A stretch of DNA of 64,000 bases, taken from assembly GCA_016709005.1 (NCBI GenBank), contig JADJEU010000001.1, positions 310,001 through 374,000 on the forward strand, in the 5' to 3' direction. The translations under genes were made by a program, and so were the position numbers. Positions within the stretch are counted from its first letter, which is position 1. Every line of letters begins with the position of its first letter. The notes under the pieces are model-generated. The model was not told the origin of the DNA. It saw only the letters and a list, made by a program, of their open reading frames with translations, and did no database searches. Below, one piece after another: positions 34,046-45,980 of the stretch. Source of the stretch: Crocinitomicaceae bacterium. GTDB lineage: Bacteria; Bacteroidota; Bacteroidia; Flavobacteriales_D; Crocinitomicaceae.

Positions 34046-37000
34046 ATGAGAAGAAAATTACTTTTACTTTTTTTGCTTAGCTGTGGATATGCCAACGCTA
34101 ATGTTATTCGTGTAATCAATACAGATAATGCTGGTGTTGGTTCTTTAAGAGACGCCATTGAAAATGTTGCAGTAGCGAATGATACTGTCTTAATAGATGT
34201 GAAGGGTACAATCCTTCTTCAGTCAACAATCAACATCAACTCTAAATCTAATCTAACAATCATTGGGCCTACCGCAAAGCATTGCACAATTCAAGATGCC
34301 GCAGCTTTTTCAGGTACTTCATTGGTAGAGATTATTGGTTCTTCGAATATACATTTCTCATTCATTGGCTTTGTTGGCAGTGTTGCAACTGGTAGAAGAG
34401 CAGTTAGGCTTTCTGGCAATATAGGACCAATAAGTTTTTCAAAATGTTTATTCAAAGATTTTAATATCGGTGCAGAAGGTGGGGCAATAAGCAGTCAAAC
34501 CTCTACTTTAAATATTTCCAGTTGTTCGTTTGTTAATAACAGCGCTGATAATGGTGGTGCGCTGGCGTTAAGTGCAACAACTTCGACTATTGAAAACACA
34601 ACTTTTTGGGACAACAATGGTTTGACACAAGCAGGTGCTATACAAGTTGGTAACATTAGCACGGTTAGTTTGACGCACAATACTTTTCATCAAAATACAG
34701 CGCCTTTAATTTCTGGAGGGGCAGTTTATTCAAATAGTGCCTTAAACACCATTACATTAAGGAATAATGCGATTTCTTTCAATGGAACCGGTGATGGACA
34801 GTTTTGGGCATAATGGCAAGCTATAATTCAGATGGCGGTAATGTGTATCGAAAAATGTCCGCTTGCAGATAATATTCCTTGGGTTGCTCATGCGCAAGAT
34901 GATGTCAATAAATCATTTATTGTCCATTTTTATAGATTAGCAGGTATAGTAACTGATGGATATGGATTAATGTACTTTTCAATCGAGCAATCGACTAGTG
35001 TCTTAGTTGATCAAGGGGTTGCAACAACTTTAGTTAAAGACTGCCGCAATGCACCGCGAGCACTCAAGAAAGATAGTGGTGGTCCATTAACGCCTGATGC
35101 TGGCGCTGCTGAATATACACCTTTGCGCGTAAATAATCCAAGTCCAGGCAGTACAGTGGGGGGGACCATTGGATGGGCATTTCAACCTGCGCAAAACTTT
35201 AATCCGGTTAATTTCGTTGAGTTTGATTTGGGGCTTTTCGCAGGCAACTATTCTCCGGATCAGGCAATAAATCTTAATGGTAATTACATAGTTGAAGGCT
35301 TTACACAAACAGGCACAGCGGTTCCTGGGCCTGGTACGTTTGGCTCAAATAGTGTTACACCAGCTGTCTTACTGGTTACAATTGTAAACTCTGGGGGATT
35401 TGCAAACGGTTTTACTGTTTCTGGCACAAGTAGTACTGGGTCAATAAGTGGTTTGCGTATTGTCAATTTTAATCAAGGTGGCATCAGCTGTGCCGGAGAT
35501 AATTTTCAAATTTTTGGATGCGAAATAGGAATTACCAGTGCTGATGTAAGTGCTCCAAATTTATCTTTTGGAATCAAAATGAATGGCGACAACGGGGTTA
35601 TTGGCGGCCGCTGGCATTGGGAACGGAACGTGATTTCGGGCAACGGTACTGTTTCAACAGGTACTGGAAATGGCTCTGAAATATCTGTTTCATCAGCCGT
35701 TTTAAATACCAAAATTCTAGGCAACATTATTGGACTGAGAAGGGATGGAACGACGATTTACTCTCTTGGCACAATTACCAAATATGGTATATACGATGCA
35801 GGGAATGGTACAATGATTGGAGATGTTTTTGCCGGAAATATTATTTCAAATAAGGTCACGGGCATCCGGTGCAATAGTAGTCAGAATGCAAAAATTTACA
35901 ACAATACCCTTGGTTTAAACTACAGTCAAATTATAGCAATTGGCAATGACACGGCAATCTATGTTCAAAATAATGCATCAAATATTGAAATTGGAAAACC
36001 TTTACAAGGTGGAGGTAATATTATTTCTGGTAATACAGCTGTTGGTATTCGCATTGATGCAGCAAATGGGGTGAAAGTTTCGAATAATTTTATTGGACCA
36101 GACAAAACAGGAAATTCAGGTCCTGCTGTTACAACAACACATGGAATTTATTTAGATGATAACGGCGCAAACAATATTTTAATTGGCGGACCCAACTTGC
36201 TTGATAGAAATATTATCTCAAAAAATGGAACGGGTATTAGTGTGATCAGAACCGGAACAGGGATGCTGATTCAAAATAATATCATTGGTCTCAACGCTGC
36301 TGGTGATGCAGTTTTGTCAAATACTTCTGTTGGTATTAATGTCACTGCAACAGTGATCAATCCTGTTCAGATTGGTGCACCTGGATTGAGTAACGTAATT
36401 TCAGGTCACTCGGCTGGAGTTGGTTGCGGTATTCAAATAACGGGCGGAGCATCTCACATCATTCAAAACAATACAATTGGCCTTTCATTTGCTGGAACGG
36501 CTATTCTGGCAAACAATTATGGTATCATGATTTCAGGATCATCCAACGTTTTTATTGGTGGTGATGTTAGTTTGGATCAAGGCAACGTAATTTCAGGAAA
36601 TACCCAGGCCGGTATTGAAGTTTTTGGCGGCGCTTCGAATACAAAAATCAGAGGTAATTTTATTGGTACAGATGTGTCTGGGAACATTGCATTGCCAAAT
36701 GGTAGTGTTGGAGTTTGGATTGCAGATGCTACTGGAACAGAAATTGGCGGCATTGCTCAATTCAGAAATACAATCTCCGGTCATTCAAATTTTGGATCCA
36801 AAGGAATCAGTTTAACATCCACCGGTGTTGGTACAGTAATTTCTGGAAATATTATTGGGCAGAATCAAGCTGGAACCGCTGCTTTAGGCAATTATCAAGG
36901 TATTCACATTGGTGATTCACACGATGCGTATGTCGGTGGTGTTAATCCAAATTATATTACTTCAAGCACTGACGCAGGAATTGTAATTGCTACTTCTTCA

Positions 37001-40000
37001 CCAGCAACGATTGAAGGAAATGTGCTTGGAAAATCAATGACTGGTATTGTTGCTGGCATGTCAAATTTATACGGTGTTCATGTCCAAACTCCAAATTCGG
37101 TGATTGGAAATTCATTCCCAAATATGATTGTCAATTCAACTTCACATGGAATTTTTATCAACGCGGAAACAGCCGATGGAACATTAATTAATGGGAATTA
37201 TATCGGAACAGATGCTTCTTTAACCACGGGAATTGGAAATGATGGAGATGGAATTCATATCGTCGATGCGGACGATACAGAAATTGGAGTGGCATTTGGA
37301 AATACAATTATTGGAAATACACAAGCAGGAATTTATCTTACAGGAAGCGTTGAAGCATCGTTGATTTCGAATAATTCAATTTATTCTCCCGGTGGAGTTT
37401 CAATGACAAATCAATATGGAATTTATCTTGAAAACGGACCTTCAGGAAATTTTATCGGATCAACCTACGGAGTTGATGGCGATAATACCATTGGAAATTC
37501 CACACTGGATGGAATTCGATTAGACAATGCTGATGCCAATTTCATTTATGGAAATGACATCGGAAACGACGGCAACAGTTTATTTCCAAATGTGAACGGA
37601 ATAAAAATATTGAACTCTACTGGCAATATTATTGGTGATGTTGGAGGAAAAAGAAATGTTATTGGAGGTAATACAGCGACAGGAATTTTGCTTGAAAATG
37701 CCATTGGTACTTTCATTCAATCTAATCTGATTGGAACTAATGTAACTGGCAATGGTCCCGTTTCAAATAATAATGGAATCGAAGTTCTTTCAGGAAGTAA
37801 TGGAACTGTTATTGGTGGAACAGGTAATCTTGATTTGGCAAATACAATTTCTGCAAACCTCAATATTGGAATTCGCACAGAAAGCTCGACAACTTCAATT
37901 TATAGAAACTACATTGGACCAACTCAAGGTGGCTTGGGTGCACTGGCATTTCAGAATTACGGAATCGTAGTTGAACCAGGAGCAATGACATGTGTCATTG
38001 GAGGAGAATTCAGTTCGCAAGGAAACCTCATTGCATCGAATGAAAATGCAGGAATTCTTGTAAATGAGCAAGGTGTCTCAATTAAAGGAAATATTATTGG
38101 AGCAAGCGGCACTTACATGGCTCTTGGAAGCCAGCCAATCGGAATTGAATTGGGAACTTCATCAGCGTTCGATGTGATCATTGGTTCACCTCAGGTAGGT
38201 GCTTCTGAATTTGGAAATGTAATTTTGAATCACGCGGTTGCAGGCATTCAATTACACACAGGAGCTCATGATAATTTAATTCAGTCAAACTACATAGGCA
38301 TTGATCCTTCTAATGGAGCATCCCTAGCGCAATTTATTGGAATCGAAATATTGGTTACAGCTGGAATTGATAATCAAATTGGAAGCGATGTCGTAGGAGG
38401 ACAAAATCGCATTAGCGGAAATATTATAGGAATTCAGTTGGATGGTGCAGCACATACTTTTATTTACAACAACAGAATTGGTCTTGCCATTGACGAATTG
38501 AATACGAATGCAAATGCACAGCACGGAATTCATTTGATTGATGCTGGCTCTAATACAATTGGTGGAACCGGGTTAAAATCAAATATCATTTCTGGTAATA
38601 CACAAAACGGAATTTTAATTGAGGGGGCTTCTTCAACAACAATATTGTCACCGGTAATATTATTGGTGCATCTCCATCACTAGGTCAGATTAATCCAAAT
38701 GGCGTTGGAATAAAAATTTCAGACGGTGCAAGTAACAATACTATCGGAGAAATTGGAGCAACTTCTGGAAACACAATTTGTGGAAATAACTTTGCCGGAG
38801 TGCTAATAAACAATGCCTCATCGAATGAAATTTATAATAACAAAATAGGACTTCCATTTAAGAATGTGCACGGCATAGTAATTCAAAATGGCTCAGCAAA
38901 TAACATAGTTGGAGGTACGCCATCCGAGCGAAATATTATTTCCAACAATGACAGTATGGGAGTTGTCATCAACGGTTCTTCAAACAATATTATCGCCGGT
39001 AATTTTATTGGAACAAATGAAAATGGAAACTTGCCTGCCGGAAATAAAATAGGTGTTTTTATGAGTGGAAGTAGTTTTAATACGATTGGAAATCAAAGCC
39101 ATTTTAATCTTATTTCTTCTAATTCAATTGCCGGCATTCTAATTGAAAATTCACCTTCAAATACCTTTAAAAATAATTATCTGGGAACTGATTTAACAGG
39201 GGACGTTATTTATGCTGGAAGCGGAAATGCTGTAGGTGTAATACTGAAAAACTCTAACTCAAATCTTTTTGGTGGTAACAATACCATTGATGAAGAAAAC
39301 ATTATTTGTAACAGTGCTGCACAAGGAATTTATCTTGAAAATTCTGACTTAAATGAGATTTACGGAAATCATATTGGAATCAATAAAAATGGATCATTGT
39401 ATCTTGGAAATGCACAACAAGGAATTTATCTCGAGAGTGGATCAGATAATAATACAATTGGAAGTCCAATAGTCGGATTGTCAAATTCAATAGCAGCAAA
39501 CTCTATTGGTATTTATATCAAATACTCTTCTTCAAACACAATCGCTTCCAACAAAATAGGGAACAATACAGACGGAAGCGGAACATTGTCCGGTACAAAC
39601 AATCAGGCAATAGGAATTCATTTGGACAGTGTTTCTGTAGGTAACAATATTGAAGAGTTAAATATTATCGGAGGAAATACTAATGCAGGTATGAAAATTT
39701 CTGGCAACCTCTCGGAAAATAATACAGTGTCCGGAAATTATTTTGGTATTAAATCTGACGGAATAACTTCTCTATCTAATGGTGTCAGCAATCTGATTAT
39801 TTCTGATAGCGCACACCAGAACTTAATTGGTGGCCCAACTATTTCTGACAGAAATTATTTCGGAGGTAATTTGCAACAACATATTTTCACGGCATGGGAC
39901 GCAGACTCTAATCAGATAGCAGGTAATTACATTAATCTGGGTGCTGATGGATTTACAACTTATAATACTGTTGACGGAATTTATCTCACGGTTGATTCAA

Positions 40001-42447
40001 AGCAAAATATAATTGGTGGCGGATTACCCGGTGAAGGAAATACAATCGTCGGTTTGTCCGGTAACGGGATCAGACTTGATTCATCTCCCAATACTAAAAT
40101 TTTAGGAAACAGAATTGGTATCAAACCCGATAGTTCACCGGGCCCAATTGGTGATTCAGGAATTTTGTCTGAAGGAGCTGATAACACATGGATAGGTGCC
40201 TATCTGCCAGGTTCTGATTCTATAAATATTATTACCAACTGTAACACAGGAGTGAATCTCACAACGGTTTTTGTATTAAATAGTTCGTATGGAAATGTGA
40301 TTGGTGGAAATGCAATTTATAATAATACACAACAAGGAATAGATTTATTAGGAGATGATCTTGTTATGCCAATCGATACAAATAATTCCAATATTTTTCT
40401 TGACAATGGTGGAATGGATCGGCCAGATATAATTTCAGCATGGAATTGCACAGACGGATTTACGCATGTTGGATTTAAATTTTTTGCATCAAATGCGCTC
40501 CCAAATTATCATGTTGAGTTCTATCGTAACCCTGTGCCAGATGGATCTGGATATGGTGAAGGTGAAATTTATATTGGTGATTTTACATTTAGTCCAACAA
40601 CCAATTACGATACTATTTCAATTAATCTTGGTCAAACTTTAGCTCCAGGAACAGTATTGACCGCTACAATTACCGGAGTGCTCAATAATACTTCTGAGTT
40701 TTCACAACAATTTACGGTAACACTTCCTCCACCAATAGTTGCTCCTGTAACAACCGATGAGACCTGTCTCGGCGCTGCAAATGGAATTGTCACTGTCATT
40801 GCATCAGAAGCTTATCAGTTCACATGGGATGGTGGTACAACATGGACTGCTGGTAACGGAGCAATCACCGCAACTTTACCAAATGGATCTTATTCATTGG
40901 ATGCGCTTTATTTAAACGGATGTACACAATCCACTCCTGTGATTTTAAACCCGGGTCCGTCATTGCCTTTTAGCTACACAATTATTCCGGACACCTGTGG
41001 TTATAGCTTAGGAGAAATTTTAATTGATACGGTGGGTACTAATTTGGCTGGTGGGTCAGGTAGTTATAGTTATACGTTTAATAACGGCGCCTTTTATGGC
41101 AGTCTGATTGATACCTTAAATCTGACAACAGGAACATATAGCATCGGACTGCAAGATATTACGCTCGGATGCTTCTCAAATCTTGACAACGTTGTTGTAA
41201 ATGAGATTACAGATGTAGATGATGAGTCATTTGTATTTGATAGTTTCTGTGCGCTGGACACTCCAGTTCCTGCGTCGGTTGCAACAAGTGGGGGAGTGTT
41301 TTCTTTTGATCCAATGCCAATAGACGGTGCAACAATAAATGGCACAACTGGACTCATTGCTGGTTACGTTATGGGAAATACGTATAGCGTGGTCTATACT
41401 GTTGGCATATGTAATGAAAAAGATACGATAGTTGTACAAGCCGTCAATACAGACATTCCATCGTTTACATTCCCTGATTTTTGTGCAGGGTCTCCGCAAT
41501 CAATTACACCTGTTTTGCCAGGTGGTACATTTAGCTTTGATCCAATTCCGACAGATGGTGCAACTATTAATTCAGCTACTGGAGTTATTTCTGGATCTAC
41601 TGGAGGCATCTACGGAGTGAATTATTTGACGAATGGATTTTGTCCTGATGACTCAACAGTAAGTGTAACTGTTTTTCCAACTCCACCGGCTCCGCAAATC
41701 ATTGCAACTGATTCTATTTACTGCGGAACAGAAACACCGGCAATGCTGAGTGTTGTTTCAGGAACAGATGTTGCGCAATGGATGATCGGAAGCTCTACGT
41801 CAACGGTGCTTTCTACTGCAGATGATTTTACTCCTGCATCATTAACAATTGGAAGCAACTACATCTACGTGGTTTTGTCTGATGGTGGATCTTGTTTAAG
41901 CGCTGCAGATAGCATAAACTATATTATTTCGGATCTATCTGTTTTATCGGCAGGTCCAGATCTTGAGACATGCATTGGTTCAGAAATTCAATTAAATGCA
42001 ACTGGTGGCATAGCCTATGTATGGACGAGCAATGATGATTTATCCGATTTGGATATTGCGGACCCAATTGCGCATGTGTTTGCAGATTCGTATTACGTCG
42101 TTGCGATAACAGACTTGTATGGATGTATAAAGACTGACTCAGTGCAGGTTACTTTATTGCCTGTTGGCGATTGTAATGTAGAAACCTTTAATGCATTTTC
42201 TCCGAATGGAGACGGCACAAATGATCTTTGGATTATTGACGGCATTGAGGGGTATTCGCAAAACACTGTAACAGTCTATAATCGCTGGGGTGATATTTTA
42301 ATAAGATTTGATAACTATAATAATACCAGCATCGTTTGGGATGGTACTACAAAGTCTGGCGATGATGCTCTGTCTGGAACATACTTTTTTGTTGTCAACG
42401 TCAATGGTGATCAGAATCAAACCGGTTGGGTTCAAGTAGTGAGGTAG
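34046..42447 (+). CDS. giant (about 2800-residue) parallel beta-helix T9SS type B surface protein, interrupted as assembled
   Basis: Signal peptide MRRKLLLLFLLSCGYANA, then NTDNAGVGSLRDAIENV, a common opening of secreted beta-helix proteins. From about residue 380 to 2100 there are some 25 repeats of about 65-75 residues with the pattern GI.I...N..IGG....NVISGN...GI.I.G.S...I.GNFIGTD..G. These are right-handed beta-helix coils. Ig/SprB-like beta-domains follow (residues ~2230-2690). The end (NAFSPNGDGTNDLWI...VYNRWGDIL...GTYFFVV) is a T9SS type B (gliding-motility-associated) sorting domain. The frame is broken three times. At 34802-34813, TTTTGGG appears to lack a base, leading to TAA; at 34851-34855 an A run seems one too long and restores the frame. 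Near 38632 one A is missing (ASSNNNIVTGNIIG on repair). The total then is exactly 2801 codons. It is probably an adhesin or matrix protein. Confidence 0.88.
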
Positions 42448-42452
42448 CCAAG

Positions 42453-42485
42453 TTTGAATTGGATTGAAAAAATATGATAACTTTG
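42453..42485 (+). promoter_or_regulatory. Bacteroidota-type promoter for porP/sprF (TTTG - 21 bp - TAACTTTG)
   Basis: TTTG at 42453-42456 and TAACTTTG at 42478-42485, 21 bases apart, fit the -33/-7 consensus. The start point would be only 6-8 bases before ATG 42498, so the PorP gene may be expressed apart from the giant gene. Confidence 0.5.
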
Positions 42486-42497
42486 AACTGATTTTAC

Positions 42498-43439
42498 ATG
42501 AAAATTAAAGGTTTACATAGCTTAAGCTGGAAGAAAATGGTTTTAATACCAGTTCTCTTGTTGTCGCTGTATTCAAATGCACAGCAAGACGCTATTTACA
42601 GTCAATACATGTTCAATCCGTTTGCTATCAATCCAGCCTACGCAGGAACAAGAAATTCAATGAGCGCCGTAATCCTTCACCGCAGCCAATGGGTTGGAAT
42701 AGAAGGTGCGCCTGTAACTCAAACTGCAACTATTCATGCACCCGTAAATAAATACAACATAGCCTGGGGGGTTAATCTGGCACATGATAAAATTGGTCCA
42801 ATGCGCAATGTGCTTGCTGGTGTGACAGGGGCTTATCATTTAAAATTCAGAGACAGTAAATTGTCATTCGGTCTTCGTGCAGGAATCTACAACAGTACCT
42901 TTAACAGAGGTTTACTCAATTTTAAAGAAGACGGTGATGCTTTTGATGTTGGCGGAACAGTAAGCTCAATGGTTCCTTCATTTGACTTTGGAGTTTATTA
43001 CTACAAAACAAAATTTTTCGCAGGAATTTCGGCAACACATCTTTATAATGCGCCATTTAAGTATGATGGTTTCCCGCAAAACAATACATACCTGAGAACA
43101 CATATCATGTTTAATACCGGATATGTTTTTGAGATTACGCCGAAATTTATTTTGAAACCGTCCATTCTGGTTAAGTCTACGAGTGAAGCTCCGGTGAATG
43201 TTGATTTAAACGTATCTGCACTCTTCTATAAAAAGTTTTGGATTGGCTTATCGTTCAGAAACAGATCAAGTGTAAATTTCTTGCTTGATTTCAACATCAC
43301 AGATTACTTAAGAGTAGGGTATGCTTATGATATTTTGATTAACCAACTTGCTCAGTATGCACGAGGATCTCACGAAATTTTTGTCGGATTCGATTTTGAT
43401 ATTAAACGTTCACAAACTATTTCGCCTCGATATTTATAG
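42498..43439 (+). CDS. PorP/SprF family T9SS membrane protein
   Basis: A 313-residue outer-membrane beta-barrel protein with a signal peptide ending near LLSLYSNAQQ. AIYSQYMFNPFAINPAYAGTR and HRSQWVGIEGAPVTQTATIH are the family signature, followed by many amphipathic strands. SprF and its relatives are needed for secretion or surface attachment of type B CTD cargo (SprB in Flavobacterium), and each large type B protein often has its own SprF next door. Here it follows the giant cargo gene by 50 bases. I infer that it is the cognate attachment or export partner of that protein. Confidence 0.93.
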   Translation: MKIKGLHSLSWKKMVLIPVLLLSLYSNAQQDAIYSQYMFNPFAINPAYAGTRNSMSAVILHRSQWVGIEGAPVTQTATIHAPVNKYNIAWGVNLAHDKIGPMRNVLAGVTGAYHLKFRDSKLSFGLRAGIYNSTFNRGLLNFKEDGDAFDVGGTVSSMVPSFDFGVYYYKTKFFAGISATHLYNAPFKYDGFPQNNTYLRTHIMFNTGYVFEITPKFILKPSILVKSTSEAPVNVDLNVSALFYKKFWIGLSFRNRSSVNFLLDFNITDYLRVGYAYDILINQLAQYARGSHEIFVGFDFDIKRSQTISPRYL

Positions 43440-43440
43440 C

Positions 43441-45722
43441 ATGAAATCAAGACTGTTTTTATTTTTTGCATTGATCGGAACATTCGTAAGCGCGCAGACT
43501 TACGAAGTGAAAGATGTGACAATGTCTGGTTCCATGACAGAGATCAAAGAAATTAATTCTGAAGGGACAGATTTTTCTCCGTATGTTTTTGGAGATAAAC
43601 TATACTTCACTTCCAACCGTGAGTTTGACATGTTCAATCTTGGTGAAAACAACTGGAAAAATGGCGGATATCTGAATATCTATTCTGCACAATTTAAAGG
43701 AGATATTTCGGCAGAAAGTAAATTTAAAGATGTAGAACTTGTATCTGAAAAATTAAAAACCGAAAGTCACACAGGTCCAATTTGTTTGTCAGTTACCGGA
43801 GATACCATGTTTTTTACGCAAGTAGTAATCAACGCAAAAAAAAGTAAAAAGAATAAGTTCAGACCTCAACTGTTTATGGCAGTGAAAGAAGGTGAACAAT
43901 GGACAAACATTCAGGCTTTACCTTTTAATATTCCAACAGCTTCATTTGGGCATCCTGCGTATCATTCAAAAAAACAACGCCTGTATTTTGCTTCAGATAT
44001 GGATGGAGGCGCCGGGCAAAAAGATATTTACTACTGTGATCTCGTTAATGGTGTTTGGGGGAAACCTGTTAACATGAAAGAAATTAATTCAGGTTCAAAT
44101 GAGTTATTTCCGTTTTTAGTTGATGACCATATTTTCTTTGCTTCAGATAGATCTGGTGGTCAGGGGGGCTTAGATATTTATTGGAAAAATCTTGGGCAAC
44201 CCAATGAAGAGATTCAGACTGTGAGTGGTTTGAATACGACTTTTGATGAATTTGGGATTTTTATTTTCCCGGGAATGAAAGCCGGATACATTTCATCCAA
44301 CAAGTCAGGTCATGATGATATCTACTTCTTGAATATCGAGAAAAAAGTAACTGTACAGAATGAACTTGCCGGACAATTTACTTATCGGAATTTAAATGGT
44401 GAAGCGTCAAATTTAAAAGTGCAGCTGGTAGACGAGAATGGCGATTTTCTTTATGAGACTGCCACAGACTCCAATGGTGAATTCGTGTTCAGAAATCTCA
44501 ATATAGACGGCACTTATGCTATACGAGCCATTAGCGAAGAAGATTTGAATTTGGTTATTTACGATGCAAACGGAAATCCAATTGTCGATTTAGTGAGTGA
44601 CGAAAGAGGAAATTTTACTTACAAAAAATTGGAATATGTCACGTCAGGTTTGCCTAGCTTACTTCCTGAGAACATGTTGGATCTTCCTGACTTTGGTCAT
44701 TTAAGCGGTCAACTTATTTATGAGAATATTCCTGGTAAATATCCTGCTAATCTTGAGGTGAAATTGTATGATGAGTCAGGCAATCTGGCGTTTACCGTGA
44801 AAACGGATAACACTGGTAATTTCGATTTCAGGCAACTTAAGCTAGATGAAAATTATATTCTTAAAGTAGATGAATCTGCTGACGAATTAGTGCTACTGAT
44901 TTTTGATCAGGATGGTAATGTAATCGCGCAATTGAAGGCTAACCTGGAAGGTGAGTTTGTGTATCGCAGATTGAATGGAGAAAACAGTAACGGACTAGCT
45001 CTGCTTAATGAGAGTGAAGAAATTTTTGAACTCGAAACACAAACAATTGCTGGTTTCTTTGAGTATAAAAATTGACTGGAATCACAGCTGAGGGCTTGAC
45101 TATTTATGCATTTAACGATGACGGGTTTATTCTTGATTCAACGCAAACAGATGGAAAAGGAGAGTTCCGCTTCAGAAGTTTGCCAACAGGTACAAACATT
45201 CTTTTCAAAATTGATGAAGAAGATCCGAATTTACAATTCGATGATTTTACACTTTACATCTATGACCGTTATGGTAAAAAAGTAGCGGGTCTTGAACGTG
45301 GACAAGGTGGATTTTTCATCTATAAGCCGCTTGGATTTAAAGACAATAGTCTGTCGACAATGGAAGAAGATTCGTTGGATATGGATCTGGCACTTACCAC
45401 TAACTATAGTATTGTTCAGGTTTATTTTGACTCCAATCAAAGTACGGTAAAGCCAGACAATTTTGATGAGTTAAATACACTGTATAAATTACTGCTTGCA
45501 AATCCAAATTTGCGCATGGAAATTAATGCTTATGCAGATGCACGCGCCTCAGATGATTATAACCTTATTCTTTCAAAAAAACGTGGTGACTGGATTGTGG
45601 AGTACATGGTGAAAAAAGGAATTCCTGCTGATCGTTTTATTGTAAATGCATACGGAGAAACTAAGTTGATTGATGAATCGAATGATGCCGTCAATCGTCG
45701 TGCAGAAATTCGGGTTTATTAA
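43441..45722 (+). CDS. OmpA family protein with PD40 propeller and CNA-B-like repeats, frameshifted as assembled
   Basis: A 760-residue protein once one A is added to the five-A run at 45067-45071 (EYKKLTGITAEGLTI). As assembled, one frame stops at 45075 and the next runs to 45722. It starts at ATG 43441 with a signal peptide (MKSRLFLFFALIGTFVSAQ). Residues ~40-310 are WD40-like PD40 propeller blades (GHPAYHSKKQRLYFASDMDG, LVDDHIFFASDRSGGQGG). Residues ~320-620 are SdrD/CNA-B-like beta repeats (LAGQFTYRNLNGEASNLKV, LSGQLIYENI). The last ~120 residues form an OmpA peptidoglycan-binding domain (VQVYFDSNQSTVKPDNFDEL, NAYADARASDDYNLILSKKR, VNRRAEIRVY). It is placed one base after porP/sprF, like the PorE or Fjoh_1645-type companions of type B cargo systems. 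It likely anchors the module to peptidoglycan. Confidence 0.88.
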
Positions 45723-45748
45723 GAATTAAGATTTTATAACTATGGTTG

Positions 45749-45775
45749 GGGCGAATGAAAATTCGCCCTTTTTTT
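45749..45775 (+). terminator. intrinsic terminator after the cargo/PorP/OmpA module
   Basis: GGGCGAAT, loop GAAA, ATTCGCCC followed by seven T residues, 26 bases after the OmpA stop. Confidence 0.9.
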
Positions 45776-45830
45776 AAATAACTAGGGAAATGGGAGATTG
45801 TCTTTTATTTGATAGTTACGTCTTTAATGT

Positions 45831-45930
45831 CGAATACTGAACACTGATTAACGAATGATGAAGTGCTTAATAATTGAGTTGCTCCACACTTTTTACAAAT
45901 CGATGTTCATTATTCGTTAATCGATATTCG
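45831..45930. repeat. imperfect inverted repeat without a gene
   Basis: The left arm (45831-45863) contains CGAATACTGA and TTAACGAATGATGAA. The right arm (45901-45930) reversed reads CGAATATCGA then TTAACGAATAATGAA. The core 15-mer has 14 matches, and the arms are 37 bases apart. Its AACGAAT/GAATAC word style is typical of Bacteroidota intergenic repeats. No reading frame of note lies in the loop. The 258-base gap holds this, the terminator and AT-rich sequence. Confidence 0.6.
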
Positions 45931-45980
45931 TTATTTTTTTATTGTCTTTGTTTGAGTAATCTAATTGGTGTCTATCGAAA

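Noticed and set aside
34811..34832. Two separate beta-helix genes (ending 34813 and starting 34832)
   Set aside because: Both are in the same frame with only TAA between them, and the second lacks a signal peptide. A missing base followed by an extra base explains it with a natural sequence (SYNSDGGNVYRK).
38140..38683. CRISPR-like or DNA-repeat array in the beta-helix gene
   Set aside because: The repeats are at protein level (about 70 residues) with diverged DNA, and lie inside one long open frame.
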